Origin: Lingula anatina | Lineage: Eukaryota; Brachiopoda; Lingulata; Lingulida; Lingulidae | Assembly: GCF_001039355.2 (NCBI RefSeq) | Contig: NW_019775821.1 | Coordinates: forward strand, 77,467-137,466 | Length of the DNA stretch: 60,000 nt | Reading direction: 5' to 3' | Shown here: piece after piece, positions 49,116 through 60,000 of the stretch | Layout of the letters: every line of letters starts with the position of its first letter | Position numbering within the stretch: position 1 is the first letter of the stretch | Notes under the pieces: model-generated | Told to the model about the DNA's origin: nothing | What the model saw: the letters and a program-made list of their open reading frames with translations, nothing else | The model's database searches: none | Made by a program: the position numbers and the translations under genes

Positions 49116-49291
49116 GGTCCCATTCAGAACAGAGGACTAACTAGTCCGAAGCTCAAATATGGCGACCCACTACAAAGCTTGCCATCTAATCCGCTAATAG
49201 ACACTGAAAAGATATCCCGCGGGAAAGTATTCAAGTGGGTCGGCCATGTTTGACCCACGGACTAGTTAGTCACCTATTTTGAATGGCCCCT
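49116..49291. mobile_element. Small MITE between convergent genes
   Basis: Terminal inverted repeats: GGTCCCATTCAGAACAGAGG followed by actaactagtccg, against the inverse of ggactagttagtcacctatt followed by ttgaatggccc. TA flanks both ends. Inner arms include a gcgacccact / agtgggtcgg pair. No coding capacity. Confidence 0.75.
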
Positions 49292-49488
49292 TAGACTTGA
49301 TGTTTGCATGCGCAGGCAACCACTGAAATTTCTGCAATCTTTGTAACTCGATAGTATATTTTGGAGGGCGGTGGTAAAGGGGGTTAAGCTGGAGGATGCT
49401 CCTCAGTATTTTCAATTATATTATTCTAAACAGAGGGAGAGAATTTCGAAAGCTAAGCCAACGACTTTATAAAAAAAGTCCAGAATAC

Positions 49489-49494
49489 TTTATT
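49489..49494 (-). terminator. Candidate poly(A) signal of PSMB3
   Basis: AATAAA on the minus strand, about 384 bases beyond the stop at 49878. It leaves about 415 bases between the two convergent poly(A) signals. Confidence 0.5.
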
Positions 49495-49877
49495 TAAAGT
49501 ATAATCTTGATACTATAAAATTCCGCTGCGCATGTGTCAGTACACGAATTAAATAATAATGTCAATGAGATATCTCGTGAACAGTTGCTCAATTAGACAT
49601 CATTGGAGCACAGTTCATATACAGTGTTTGCCACAAACTCCTTGCTGGACAGTTTCACAGCTGTTAACCCAAACTGTAGGAACTGAACATCTCAGACGAT
49701 TCCAAACCAAGTCCTGCTGAAGAGATGGCATAATAATCAATAACACTGACTATCAAGGCTTCTTGTTTAACTATCCCTGACCACTGGTCTTGACTACCTC
49801 CATTCCACTTTCCTTAAACGTCTCCTGCCTGCAGTATCCGCAGATATCAAAGTCACTAGTGTCAGATAAATGTCCAA

Positions 49878-52549
49878 TCAATCCATCCTGGCTTTCAATG
49901 TCTTGGTGGTAACTTTATCCTTTTCTCTGGAAAAAAAAAGGCAAAGAAAAGGACAGTGCGCTTTATGTGGCAATCAGTATAAAGCAAGATTTTCCAACAT
50001 ACTACGGTTATCACTTGTCTCAGAGAAAACATTCTGAACAGTTGTGGTGTCAGTAGGTATAGTAATGTCAGGTGGAAGAAATTATTAACGTTTTGTCAGA
50101 TTAACACATTATCCGTGTTTTACCCATGGAACAATATTGGCCTTTTTCCTTTTATAATATCTGCCATTATTATCATCGGTATAATTTATCATTATTTTGA
50201 GTTGTTCTGAATAGCAACTTTCTATCAGAACTTATCTACCATGAATCTGATTTCATATCTTTGGTTCCAGAAAAAAAATAAAACACTCACATAATGTGAA
50301 CTATAGCTCCCCAGCCAGACACTGCATCCCTGTCCACTGCATTCAGCAAGGCCTGTGATATAGCTTCAAACAGGACTTCGGGGGACTGGAATGATGAATA
50401 AATAAATAAATAAATAAATATTGCACTTTCTCCCTTCTCAAACAACACCAGGAAACAAAAATATATGGGATATAGCTTCAAACAGGACTTCAGAAGACTG
50501 GAATGATAAATAGATTTACTACACCTCATTTGAAATAACCATAGCATCCTCCAACTTCTAACACAAGGCTAAGGTTCAAGCAGAATGCCCATGGAACAGA
50601 ATGATAGTTTACTACACCCCACCCCCTTTTAAAAAAATTCCCTTTTAAAACATAACTTGGGGAAACGGCCTTAAACAAGACAAGGGTTTGATATAATTTG
50701 TACAGCATTAACACATTACATATTAACACCATGCATTTATGTTGCTCAAAACATGCCTCATATATCATAACCCATGTTCAAACTGGAAAATTACAAAATT
50801 AATTATTTTTTTAAAGTGTCAAGGACTTTGTTGTTGTTGTTGTTGTTTGTTGCTGTTGTTAAACAAGGTCCAGTTCAAACACATGTTCTCGTCTCACCAT
50901 GTCTGGTTCCCATAGCGACTCGCACATGCCATACATCTGTTCTGAACATGTCCCAGAGACAACAAAATCCTCTGTGATCATTGGGCAGCCTATCAGATCC
51001 AGTGACGCTATGAATGGTTGCCCTGTCTTGGGGTCTAAACCAGCTATCACTGGCTCCGTAAAATAGGGACCAAATCTGGAGAGATTAGATATACTTTATA
51101 AGCATAAATTAATTAACCAAAGGCGGCCATGAACTTCACAGTTGTGTGTGGAAATAACATGTTACATTACATTCTAGGAGTCAGCCAAGACAAGTGTCAA
51201 AGGCATATCAACAGAACTAAAACATCTAGACTACTTTTTTTTAAAAATTGTATTTAGAAAATGAGACAATTCATCGTACGATTAAAATTAAATTGGCATA
51301 TGTTTATCCCCATCCCTGAAACAATACCTTCTTTCATAGAGTAAATTTGAAACTACACTCATTAGTGTCTTTGGCTTTATTCTTCTGTTTTCTCGCAACT
51401 CGTAAAGATTTATTCTAAACTTCAACCTCTGTGCTCTGAAAAAATAAGAGAAAAAAGATATAGACAACAATGAAGGGTTTCATATCTGTAGTTTTCTTTC
51501 ATATCAGAGTTCAAACAAAAACCGTGAAACAAAATACATGTTTTCATCTCCTCTTACTTTGTTCATTCATCATTTATATCCTTTTTGGTCTTGAATCATT
51601 TTCTTAAGAGCATCTTCACTTACACTGTCTGTACGTCAGTGGCTAGCCCTGCCAGTCCTATGTATAGTCTTGGTCCCATCTCAAACACCTTCTGGAAGTT
51701 CATGCTGACAGTCTGTGCCTGGATACCAAACCTCAAGTCAGATGCTATGGCAACACAATCCTTTCCAGTCATAGCCATGATGGCAGCTCCATTATATGAC
51801 ATTATACTCTGGAAGCACATGGTAGTATATACATTAAGTTATAGGGGTGGATTGCAAAAAAATTAATATTTCATGGCACACCTAAGACTACACTTTTTTA
51901 TTATTATTTTCTGTCTTCAACTCTACATTAAAGTAGGAATTACAAAAGATTTTGAACTGCAGATTATTTTGGACCCTATCACTATATCAGAACAATATAA
52001 AAGTACATCAAAGATTCCCAAAAAACATTCAACTGACAGAAGGCTGTCATTATCACTATGATAATACTGAAAACAGGGCAATTTTGTAGTATTGAGCATG
52101 TGGTCCATGGACCACGTAAAAAATTAGATTTTACGTTCATCAATAAGAGAAATACTGCATTGCAGTCTGGTCTTAGACTGGCAAGAGCTAATATAATTCT
52201 CTCGAAATGCTGTTAATGGAATGATAAACGCATATCGCAACAATGGGTAAAGTATGCCGATTTAAATTTTTGTAGGTTGTACTAAATACAACCATAACGG
52301 TAACCAGCACAAGAATGGCCTGTCAGCGTCAGTTAATTATCATTCAATAATGGTAAATTTAAGTTGTGCTGCTAGTAATAGCCACATTCTATCAAATGGT
52401 TACATTTCGAAAACATTGTGTTCATTGCTACTGATTCCCCAAACCACTCTGTGCAAAACTAGCTATTCATATTTGACAAGTCATTGTGATTGATATTTTG
52501 CAAGAAGAACTTTAGCGTAAACAAAGCAATTTTTACCAATACTCACCAT
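49878..52549 (-). CDS. PSMB3: Proteasome subunit beta type-3
   Basis: Six coding exons on the minus strand: 52549-52547 (the ATG alone), 51808-51624, 51435-51328, 51075-50898, 50385-50291, 49926-49878. All junctions are GT..AG and in phase. The total is 618 bases, 205 residues, the same length as vertebrate PSMB3. Recognisable segments are [90 protein letters not shown] and the tail TLKARMD. PSMB3 is a non-catalytic beta subunit of the 20S core, in line with the absence of the catalytic N-terminal Thr. The intron before exon 5 carries a partial copy of exon 5 with its own acceptor. Confidence 0.97.
50465..50508 (-). pseudogene. Partial duplicate of PSMB3 exon 5
   Basis: gatatagcttcaaacaggac followed by ttcagaagactggaatgat repeats the first part of exon 5 with its splice acceptor (about 50357-50397). 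Only about 30 coding bases are copied and the frame soon diverges, so inclusion would disrupt the protein. Confidence 0.75.
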
Positions 52550-53477
52550 TTTGAAGCCGTAAGTATATCCCTGATGGATAAATTATATATAGCTTAATTA
52601 AAACGCACTACCGCTATTTTCGATTACTCTTAACAGACACCGAGATGAGTTGGATTTACTCCCGGTTACCGGCTTCAGCGAGTCATTGGAGTTATGGCGT
52701 CTTTTGATATGTGTTTTCTTGTCTCTTTCTACAAAAGAGTTTCACAGCTAACACATTGCAGTCAGGCTAGTGCGCACACCTACTGCATTCAACTTGACGC
52801 AGCAGACGATGTTATTTGAATTTATCCAACACATCAACAGGTCACCGCCGGCCTATTTATCTTTTTTTTTTTTTCAGAATAATTATTGGATTTAAAAAAT
52901 TCAGTTTTATTACTTTTCCCCTCTCAGACTTACTTTGTACTAGGTAAATTATTAGTACAAATAACGTTCTGTAAGGGATTTCCAGAAAAAAACATTCCTG
53001 AATGACTTTTTCAACAAAATGATTTATTTACATGAATTTACACACAAACATGACAAATATAACATATATTTATAGTATGTAGTTTCTAAACTATTAACTT
53101 TTTTATAATTAGTTTTAAAAATAGCATTGCCAAATGTACTACTATGATATCACATATCCTTTGAGGCAAAACAAAAAAATATTTTCTTTTACTGTTTCCA
53201 TTTTTCAAACTAATTCTAGAACACTTTCTTTCAATTATTTTAACTGACAAAACTGAATACCAAAAATCCATGGTAAGTTAGGCCAAGAAGTTATCTTCAA
53301 CAGGTTCAGTGATTTTAATCTGTGACTGCATTGTTCTTCAAAAGAGAAAGTTGATTCATTTCCTCACTGTCAGTAACTTTAAAGAAGTAATATGAAAAGT
53401 CAGTCCTCCTCCAGATGATGAAACAGGTGAGTTGGTTACAAATGTTCAGTTCGTAAAAAATAAGTTGTCATCGTAAT
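52550..53477 (-). promoter_or_regulatory. PSMB3 upstream region and SPAG6 3' untranslated region
   Basis: Contains a minus-strand AATAAA at 53023-53028, about 450 bases after the SPAG6 stop, and should contain the PSMB3 promoter nearer 52550-52860. No core promoter motif is certain. Confidence 0.45.
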
Positions 53478-56400
53478 TTAGTCCTGCGGCATGTAGCTCT
53501 CTACACGGTCCAAGAGAGTATCAGAGTAACCAGGGGAGTAATACCTGGAAGAAGTAATAAATAAATAAACTTATATATTGATTAATAACTACACACAAGA
53601 TATACAATAAATCTTGGATGATTAAATAAGAAAGCACTGATTCTTTTTTACAAACAAAAATCAGTGGAAATAGTGTATAGACCTTCATGTTATATTTTCC
53701 ATACAGGTGAAATTTTCAGTTCCTATTGATATATCATTAATACATGGTTTACTTATCAAACAGGAATAAAAAAAAAAATTAAAAAGAAATTTTGTGGGCT
53801 GAAAATCATTACATGGACTGACAGGTTTTGCAAAGTTGTGTTTATCAAGATAATCAACAACAACATCCATAGCAGGATTCTAATTTTCCAAAAAGGGATA
53901 CGCCAGGGGCAGATTGAGGCCGTCTTCTGAGTCTTCCGGAAGACGATCAGATTTTGACAGGTTTTGATTTTTTTCTGTCGAAAGACGGTCAAAAGTGGAG
54001 GATGGATCAACAAAGATCATTTGGAAGACTGTCAGAAAATATCTCTGGATCTGCCCCTGTATGCGGTAGTAGATAAGGGGGGGCGGGGGGGGGGGGCTAC
54101 TAAAATGATACACAAATCTACTTACTTGACAATTTCTTCTGGATAGCAATTGTTGATTGTGTTAATGTACTCTGCCAGTGCTGAGCCTGGGTCTGCCTTG
54201 ATCTCCTGTATTTTCTTCAACCCGCCACTGGTGACAAATAATCTGCGTGCCTTGGAGTCGTGTGGTAATACTTTGCTGAACTGACCGACAACGTGCTTGA
54301 GAATGTTGGGAGGAGCGTCGTGGAGGAGGGGTTCCAAGGCAGGCAGGTGGACACATTTCTGCAGGATGTTCTTCAATGCTTTCTTGGACTGGAATGGATG
54401 ATAAATAATCTTGATTATATCTCACATAATTAAACTGATTTTTTCCAAAAAAAAAAAAAAAAATGATATAAATTTCTGCAATATGAAATTCCATACACAA
54501 TTTGTATTTAAAAAAATAATCATGTTGTTGTAATGCATATCTTTAAAAATCCATTAAAACTACTGCAAAGCATTCCTTTTTCAAAAAAGAAAATGTTCAA
54601 TACCGAAACACTTTCATCAAAACTATCAAGCAGTCCCACGAATATAAAAGAACAAAAAATTACAGAAACTTAAGACAACTTTAACACAGGCACCCCCAAC
54701 TCACCTTAGTTTGCAGGTCTTCTGAAGAGTCAGCTCTAAGATAACAGTGGAGTAGTTTCGGGAGCACATTGGCCACTGCCACAGCCTTGGCGTGTTCTGG
54801 CGTGTGTCTGCCTATCTGACCCAGTGCCCAGGCAGCCGCAGCCTGGATGTGGTCTTCTGGTTCTTCTGATAATGCTATAGCAAGTTGCACTACACCCTGG
54901 AAAATATTGACATGAAAATTATAAGTTTACTAGCAACTATTTGACTGATTTTTCAGCTTTGTTTTTGTCATTATAATTATTATTATTTACTTATTACTTT
55001 CCCAATTGTCAAATGCTATAGTTACTTTTTAATGGTTTTATTTTACTAAGTAAATAAAAATTAAAACTCCAATTTATCATTCACTAGAGAAAGCCAAGTT
55101 ATCAGTTCTTAAATTCACAAAGACCCCAGAATTTATTTCTTATATTTCTTCAATAAAGAGAAGAGGGCATCAAAGGACAAATAGAAAAGGGAAACATGAC
55201 ATACACTGCATCTCCAATAAAAAAAGAAAAGAAAGGCATTAAATAATCTCTACCTTTGACACAATAACAGCCATGGCGAGGTTTTCAGAGTGTGCGGCCA
55301 CATATCCCAGCATCATGATTCCAGGGAGGCGCACATTACCCTTGGAGTCTCCAACGTAATCCACCACTGCAGCCACACCACCAGCATTCACTATCAGCTG
55401 GGCAAGCTGGAATTATAGGGGTTTGTAACCATTAAGATAACCCACTGGTTTGGTACACTGAGTAAGATCACCTTAACAATTAATATCACTTCAGATGTTA
55501 AAAGATTGTGAAATAATGGACTATTGATTCTTATGAACTGCTATCCTTCTAGAATATTTTTAAAAATGGAGAGAAAATACCATATTTGCTGAAATAAATA
55601 TTGTAACATTGGGTGCGAAAGAACGTCACCTTATATGTTATTTTCTATTTAATAAGGGATTCTAAAATTGCAGCGAATGAAAAGAATGCCAATTTGTATT
55701 TCAGTAAGTCAAGAATGGCAATATTCATTATGTTTTATACAATTAGCCCAGAAACTAGCACAGTCCAATAATCATACAACACAAAAGTGCTAGAGTATAA
55801 TTTATTTATCTATTTATTTGTGTACCTAAGAGAAGCACAGTTACAAACCTCTGGTGTGTGTTTGACAATCTCTCTGATTAGTGTAGCCACATTCTTGCGG
55901 ACATATTCATCTTGGTCTTTCAGGCAGGTCAGCACGGCAGGGAAGATCTCCGCCTCCACAACCATCTCAGCCAGGTCTACAGAGTGCTTGGCGATCTGAC
56001 TGAGAGCAGAGAACACTTGGCGCTGGGGAAAGAAAACAAATCTTACGTTACTATACTGATTTTTTTCATCTAGTCTGAGAGTTGTAAATAAATATATTGT
56101 TTTCTATATTCCTCCACATTAAATAAGTAATATCAGTCTTTTTTTCTTTTCAACTGCACAAAATATTATAAGATTTCTGATTTTGTTTACCAAATTACAA
56201 ATAGCTGTATAATTAAACTAGAGCACATTTTCACCACTAAATCCTATATCCTAAGTATATATACTTATGACATTAGGTCAAATGAAATCTTTTTTTACTA
56301 ATAACTTTCTTTCCATTTAAACTTGTGGCAGTTCTACAATTATAACATTTTTTTAAAATCTCATATTCCATTTCCTCACCTTGAGTTTGGCGTCAGGGTT

Positions 56401-58011
56401 GAGGACCATCTGAGCCAGGTGAGCAATGGCGCCAGCGTCTACCACAGTCTGGGCCAGCTCAGGGGAGTGCTTGCAGATGTCACTCAGGGCGGAGGCTGCT
56501 ACACGCTTCAGTGACAGCTCAGGTTCCTGGATGCAGAGAACCAGAAGAGGAACGGCCCCGGCATCCACTACAGCCTGTGCCAGCTCTGTAAGGACAAACA
56601 ATGCATTATTATTATAATTGCAGCAATGTGAATAATAATAAGTAAATAAATATATATTTAGAAAAAAAAATATCTTTAAAAAGCCCAAACTTAAAAACTG
56701 CAATACCAGTAGTTTCCTTCATGTAAATTGATGTTAACTGTTTAATGGAAACTCAATAATTTGTATATAATTTTTGTTAAAATCTAATGTAATTTTATAC
56801 AGACATCTATAATACTATTTTGTACAGCTATGTTCAACATGCCACCACAGACAACAGGCAGTTGGTCTCCACATGAACTGTGATATTCCCTGACCTGCAT
56901 TATGTCTTGCAATGTATCCTAGGGCCCAGGCAGCAGCCTCCTTGACCCCAGGGTCAAACTCCTCCAGACAGATGACCAGTGCGTCCAGTGCCCCACAGTC
57001 CACCACAGACTGGCCAAGCTGTGGGGAGTGCTTGGCCACGGCTCGCAGAACAAAAGCTGCTGCTTTCTTGTAGAATCTCTGAATATATTATTATGTTATA
57101 AATAGTAAGTTCTTCAATTCATTTTTTTTATTTAGGGCTTATGAAATAAATTTAAAAGAAAGGTCCTTTCAAAAATTTGGTTCAAAATTCTTATGTGTTC
57201 TTATGAACACAAATATATCTGTATGATAACTATGTAAACTTACATTCTGCTCTGCCAAAGAGTACACCAACTGTGGGAGGATGTCCCCTTTGACCACTGC
57301 CTCAGCCAGATCATCATTGTAGTTGGCCAGTCTTCCTAGGGCCAGAGCTGCAGTCTGTTGTATAGTAGGCACTATGTCCAGCAACAGTGGGCGCAGCAGG
57401 GACATCACACCAGCATTCTGCAGGGTTTCAATATTCTGTGGCCTTGAAGCAAGTTCTGCCACTGTTTGCACAAACTGTGTGCGAGCTTTTTGGTATTGCT
57501 CAAAAACTGGAAATGGAAATCATTAATTATAAGCATTACAGTAAGTGTGGGTCAGGGTATATGTTTGAAACTGTACCAATGTTATGAACCCAAACTGCTT
57601 CAAATGAAAATGAAGTTGAATACCTGTTTGAAATTAATTAAAATCGTTTACATGTTTGAATTCTGTAATGTGAACACTAAAACTCATCGCAAATAGCCAA
57701 ATTGGTGTAAAAAATTAAGGAAAAATTATTCATGAGAATCACATATTTTAGAACAAATATTAAACTGGAGCTCCAAATTTCGTGCCCCTAATAATTATTT
57801 CAAATGGTTAACTTTCATTGTCAGCATTTACATGTAACATGAAATGTTTAAGTTTAGTTTAAAAGAAAAGAAAACTGCCTTGAGTGTGATTGACAGTCAT
57901 TGCAATTTTTCAGTCAGAACTCCAGCACAGCAGAAAGTTCAATCACTCAATTTTAAACAATTTAAAACGTAAAACTCGTTACATACCTTGCAACACTTGT
58001 CTCTGACTCAT
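53478..58011 (-). CDS. SPAG6: Sperm-associated antigen 6 (axonemal armadillo-repeat protein)
   Basis: Nine coding exons on the minus strand: 58011-57987, 57506-57244, 57078-56895, 56585-56380, 56022-55849, 55406-55254, 54896-54705, 54388-54126, 53544-53478. All are in phase and sum to 1527 bases, 508 residues, one short of human SPAG6. It begins MSQRQVLQVFEQYQKARTQF. It continues through conserved armadillo repeats (LGRLANYNDDLAEAVVKGD, LVICLEEFDPGVKEAAAW, SALSQIAKHSVDLAEM, WALGQIGRHTPEHAKA) and ends CYPEEIVKYYSPGYSDTLL. SPAG6/PF16 is a component of the central apparatus of motile 9+2 cilia and flagella. It shares a 334-bp interval with the divergent gene CISD3. Confidence 0.97.
53904..54059. 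mobile_element. Small inverted-repeat element in the last SPAG6 intron
   Basis: Ends CAGGGGCAGATTGAGG and the inverse gatctgcccctg; the inner part repeats gaagac / gtcttc words. The end motif is hAT-like, but no clean 8-bp target duplication is visible. Confidence 0.6.
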
Positions 58012-58345
58012 ATTGATTTTGGTCTTCTATCTTGTCGTGATAAATTTTCCAGAAAAGGGCCGTAATATACCGAGAAACTATTTTATGCACCTCTCGCACA
58101 CACTTCGTTTGTTGCTATGACACGCTGTGTGATTGTGCTCCGCACTTAATGAAATGTGAACTATGATTGACTGAATACGTTATAATTACACATGTCGTTC
58201 AGCAAACTTGTAAACTTTGCCATTAAAGAATGACACTGGTTATTAAATCAACACAGAAAAAAAAATACGCCATTGTGATCAGACTTTAAAACAATTTATT
58301 TCCAACATAAATTCATCACTGCGGGGCGCAATCACATGATTAAAA
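58012..58345. promoter_or_regulatory. Bidirectional promoter interval, SPAG6 / CISD3
   Basis: 334 bases separate the two start codons, which point away from each other. GTTGCTATGACAC at 58111-58123 contains one good RFX X-box half-site (reverse strand AGCAAC) and a degenerate second half. That would suit a ciliary gene such as SPAG6. No TATA box is evident. Confidence 0.5.
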
Positions 58346-59970
58346 ATGGCGATGCTGTCGAGGCACACACTTGACCTTTTATATGTCGGTTCTCTACAGC
58401 AGTTTGCGGTGAGAATGAGTGTATTATATTTTGTTTTGCAAAAAAAACAGATAATTCAATGTTGAAATCCAGCATCCTGGTCGGCAGACAAGGCCATCTC
58501 TTGTGCACTCGTCAACATTGCCTCAGATTTCTGCAAAAAGTTGCGTTTGGTACTTACTGCGTCGCAAAAAGCTGACATAATCAAGTCTTACTTTAGTTTT
58601 CATAAATTACAATACTCAAGGTCAACCTTGTATGTTGGTAACTCGGTGTGTTTCCATGTGTCATTGCATTTTGGTGGTTTATTTACATTTTGTGTTCTGT
58701 GGCGTCGGTTGCGCTGCGATGACATTTACATGTATGTGGGGAGCCCTGCCCTTTCATCATGAAGAAATGGGATGTGTCCCTTCCCTCTATTTAGAGAGAA
58801 CGAAAGGATATACTCCTAATGACATTCTTCATCTTGTGTGAAGTAGAATTTTTCAGATTCTGTGTAAAATATGCTTGAAGTAATTGAATTCAAGGTGAAT
58901 GTTGTCTTGTAATATTTATGTTTCCTGTTTCCCCTTGAAAAAAGTAATTGTTATATACTGTTATAGAATATCATGACAAAACAATTGTGTTCTTTATTAG
59001 GAAGGTGGATATATACCTTGTTGTAATAAAAGAATGAAAAGTACTTTTATTCTTGATGTTTCACTAATATTTTAAATTGTAATTACACATATGGTTATTT
59101 CATTATATTTCAGGGAATTGGAGCAATTCGTTCTGCATCCAAGACATTGCATGGCCCAAACCCAGGTATAGATTATCGTAAACCTATTCCTAAGGTTCAT
59201 AGGGGGCCTTACAAAAAGATCTTGATTAAACCTGTGAAACCATTTAAATCCGACTTCCACAATCGTAGAGGGCCACAGTTGATGGAAAAGCCAAAATATC
59301 CAGGTGATTCTTATGTATCAGAAACTTATGATATTGATTAAACCCTGCAAATTAAAGGAGGTTATGTTTTGGGTTCTGTTGGCTTTTATCAAGCATTCTG
59401 ATTGAAAATATTTTAGACATGTTTTCATTTAAACATCAAATTACTTTCATATGGACCAACTTAGAAACAATTAGATTTTGGTGCATTAATTAATAATCAT
59501 GACAGTTCAGCTGCCTTAGTAAAGTTCTCCACTTTCTGATTGCTTTTCTAGATTATCTAGTTTTAAAAGTTTTAATTAGAATATCAATGTAAAGAAACTG
59601 TGGGACTGGGAAACAGTATTTCTAATGCATTATTTCATTGGCCCAGTCTAGAGGAGATTGGTGTCTTCCAAAAAAGCCACAAAGTTGCAGTTATGTATAC
59701 AACTGTCATATTATCCATAATTCATTTATCGAGTTCTTCTCTGCGTTTGTTACAGCCCCTACCAGATTTATAACATTTTTTTTCATCAATTGACCAGCTT
59801 AATCACAGACTTACAGTATGCTTACATGGTATATTGGAGTTGTGTTTTTATGTTCAGGTGACTGGCAAGGATTCCCCAAGGGTAGTATAGCAGACAACAG
59901 GCCTATCAAGGTGACCCTAGAGGCAGGGAAGAAATATGCGTGGTGTACATGTGGTCTCAGTCATACGCAG
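58346..59970 (+). CDS. CISD3: CDGSH iron-sulfur domain protein 3, 5' part (continues beyond the window)
   Basis: Exons 58346-58408, 59114-59303 and 59858-59970 join in phases 0 and 1 and leave in phase 0 at cag|gtgggg. They give 122 residues so far. The N-terminus MAMLSRHTLDLLYVGSLQQF, then AGIGAIRSASKTL, is rich in Arg, Ser and hydrophobic residues without acids, apart from one Asp, as in mitochondrial targeting peptides. The last exon encodes RPIKVTLEAGKKYAWCTCGL followed by SHTQ. This matches the start of the first CDGSH motif of CISD3, with two of the three Cys ligands visible; the remaining CDGSH/His part must lie in the next exon. CISD3 (MiNT) is a matrix 2Fe-2S protein. If the donor at 59304 is not used, the frame ends at 59341 with a short alternative tail. 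Confidence 0.85.
59304..59857. other. CISD3 intron 2
   Basis: Starts gtgatt and ends ttcag. No internal feature seen. The first 38 bases are open in the exon 2 frame and end in a stop. Confidence 0.5.
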
Positions 59971-60000
59971 GTGGGGGCAGAGATGCTGTTTTTTACTCTT

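Noticed and set aside
49600-49870. Possible extra gene between the death-domain gene and PSMB3
   Set aside because: No splice-consistent coding sequence; it fits the PSMB3 3' untranslated region.

Overview
The window is intron-rich, AT-rich animal nuclear DNA. Canonical GT..AG introns of 0.1 to 5 kb, single-codon exons, many simple repeats and dense small inverted-repeat transposons point to an invertebrate. Lineage-specific secreted EGF/C-type-lectin and death-domain genes suggest a lophotrochozoan, most likely a mollusc; this is inference, because no species-diagnostic gene is present. Single n characters at 2127, 14729, 19942, 32984 and 40783 look like collapsed assembly gaps and matter for interpretation.

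Layout. (1) 1-2126 is a diverged second copy of 10536-13348. (2) 3.8-9.7 kb holds three tandem EF-hand genes: one apparently intact secreted gene (7244-8187) flanked by two broken ones. (3) 10-13.3 kb holds a fold-back element, the duplicated non-coding block and a CAACGTTG-rich transposon. (4) 14.2-28.4 kb carries secreted EGF-repeat genes. The first starts with a signal-peptide exon at 14222 and runs into a gap at 19942. The second ends in a C-type lectin domain at 28432. Its first EGF exon is split by a satellite of about 741 bp. The introns hold two palindromic Tc1-like elements. (5) 29.9-48.7 kb encodes a predicted protein of 1006 residues: acidic N-terminus, Glu/Lys-rich coil, ZU5/UPA-like region and two death domains. 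Exons 2-8 appear twice (35.2-40.3 and 42.0-45.5 kb), and upstream intron sequence appears three times, with contig breaks between the copies. The copies differ by two clean transposon insertions, so they are best read as alleles left side by side by the assembler. (6) 49.9-60 kb is conserved housekeeping and ciliary sequence: PSMB3 (minus, complete, 205 aa), SPAG6 (minus, complete, 508 aa) and, head to head with SPAG6, the 5' part of CISD3 (plus, running off the window).

Functionally the genes are independent: calcium-binding secreted proteins, extracellular EGF/lectin proteins, a putative death-domain signalling adaptor, a proteasome beta subunit, an axoneme central-apparatus protein and a mitochondrial iron-sulfur protein. 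The strongest points for a second look are the unresolved allelic duplication with filled and empty transposon sites, the unclassified 1050-bp CAGGCC element with twin hairpins, the furin-site insert inside an EGF domain, the palindromic Tc1 derivatives, and the PSMB3-CISD3 linkage shared with vertebrates.
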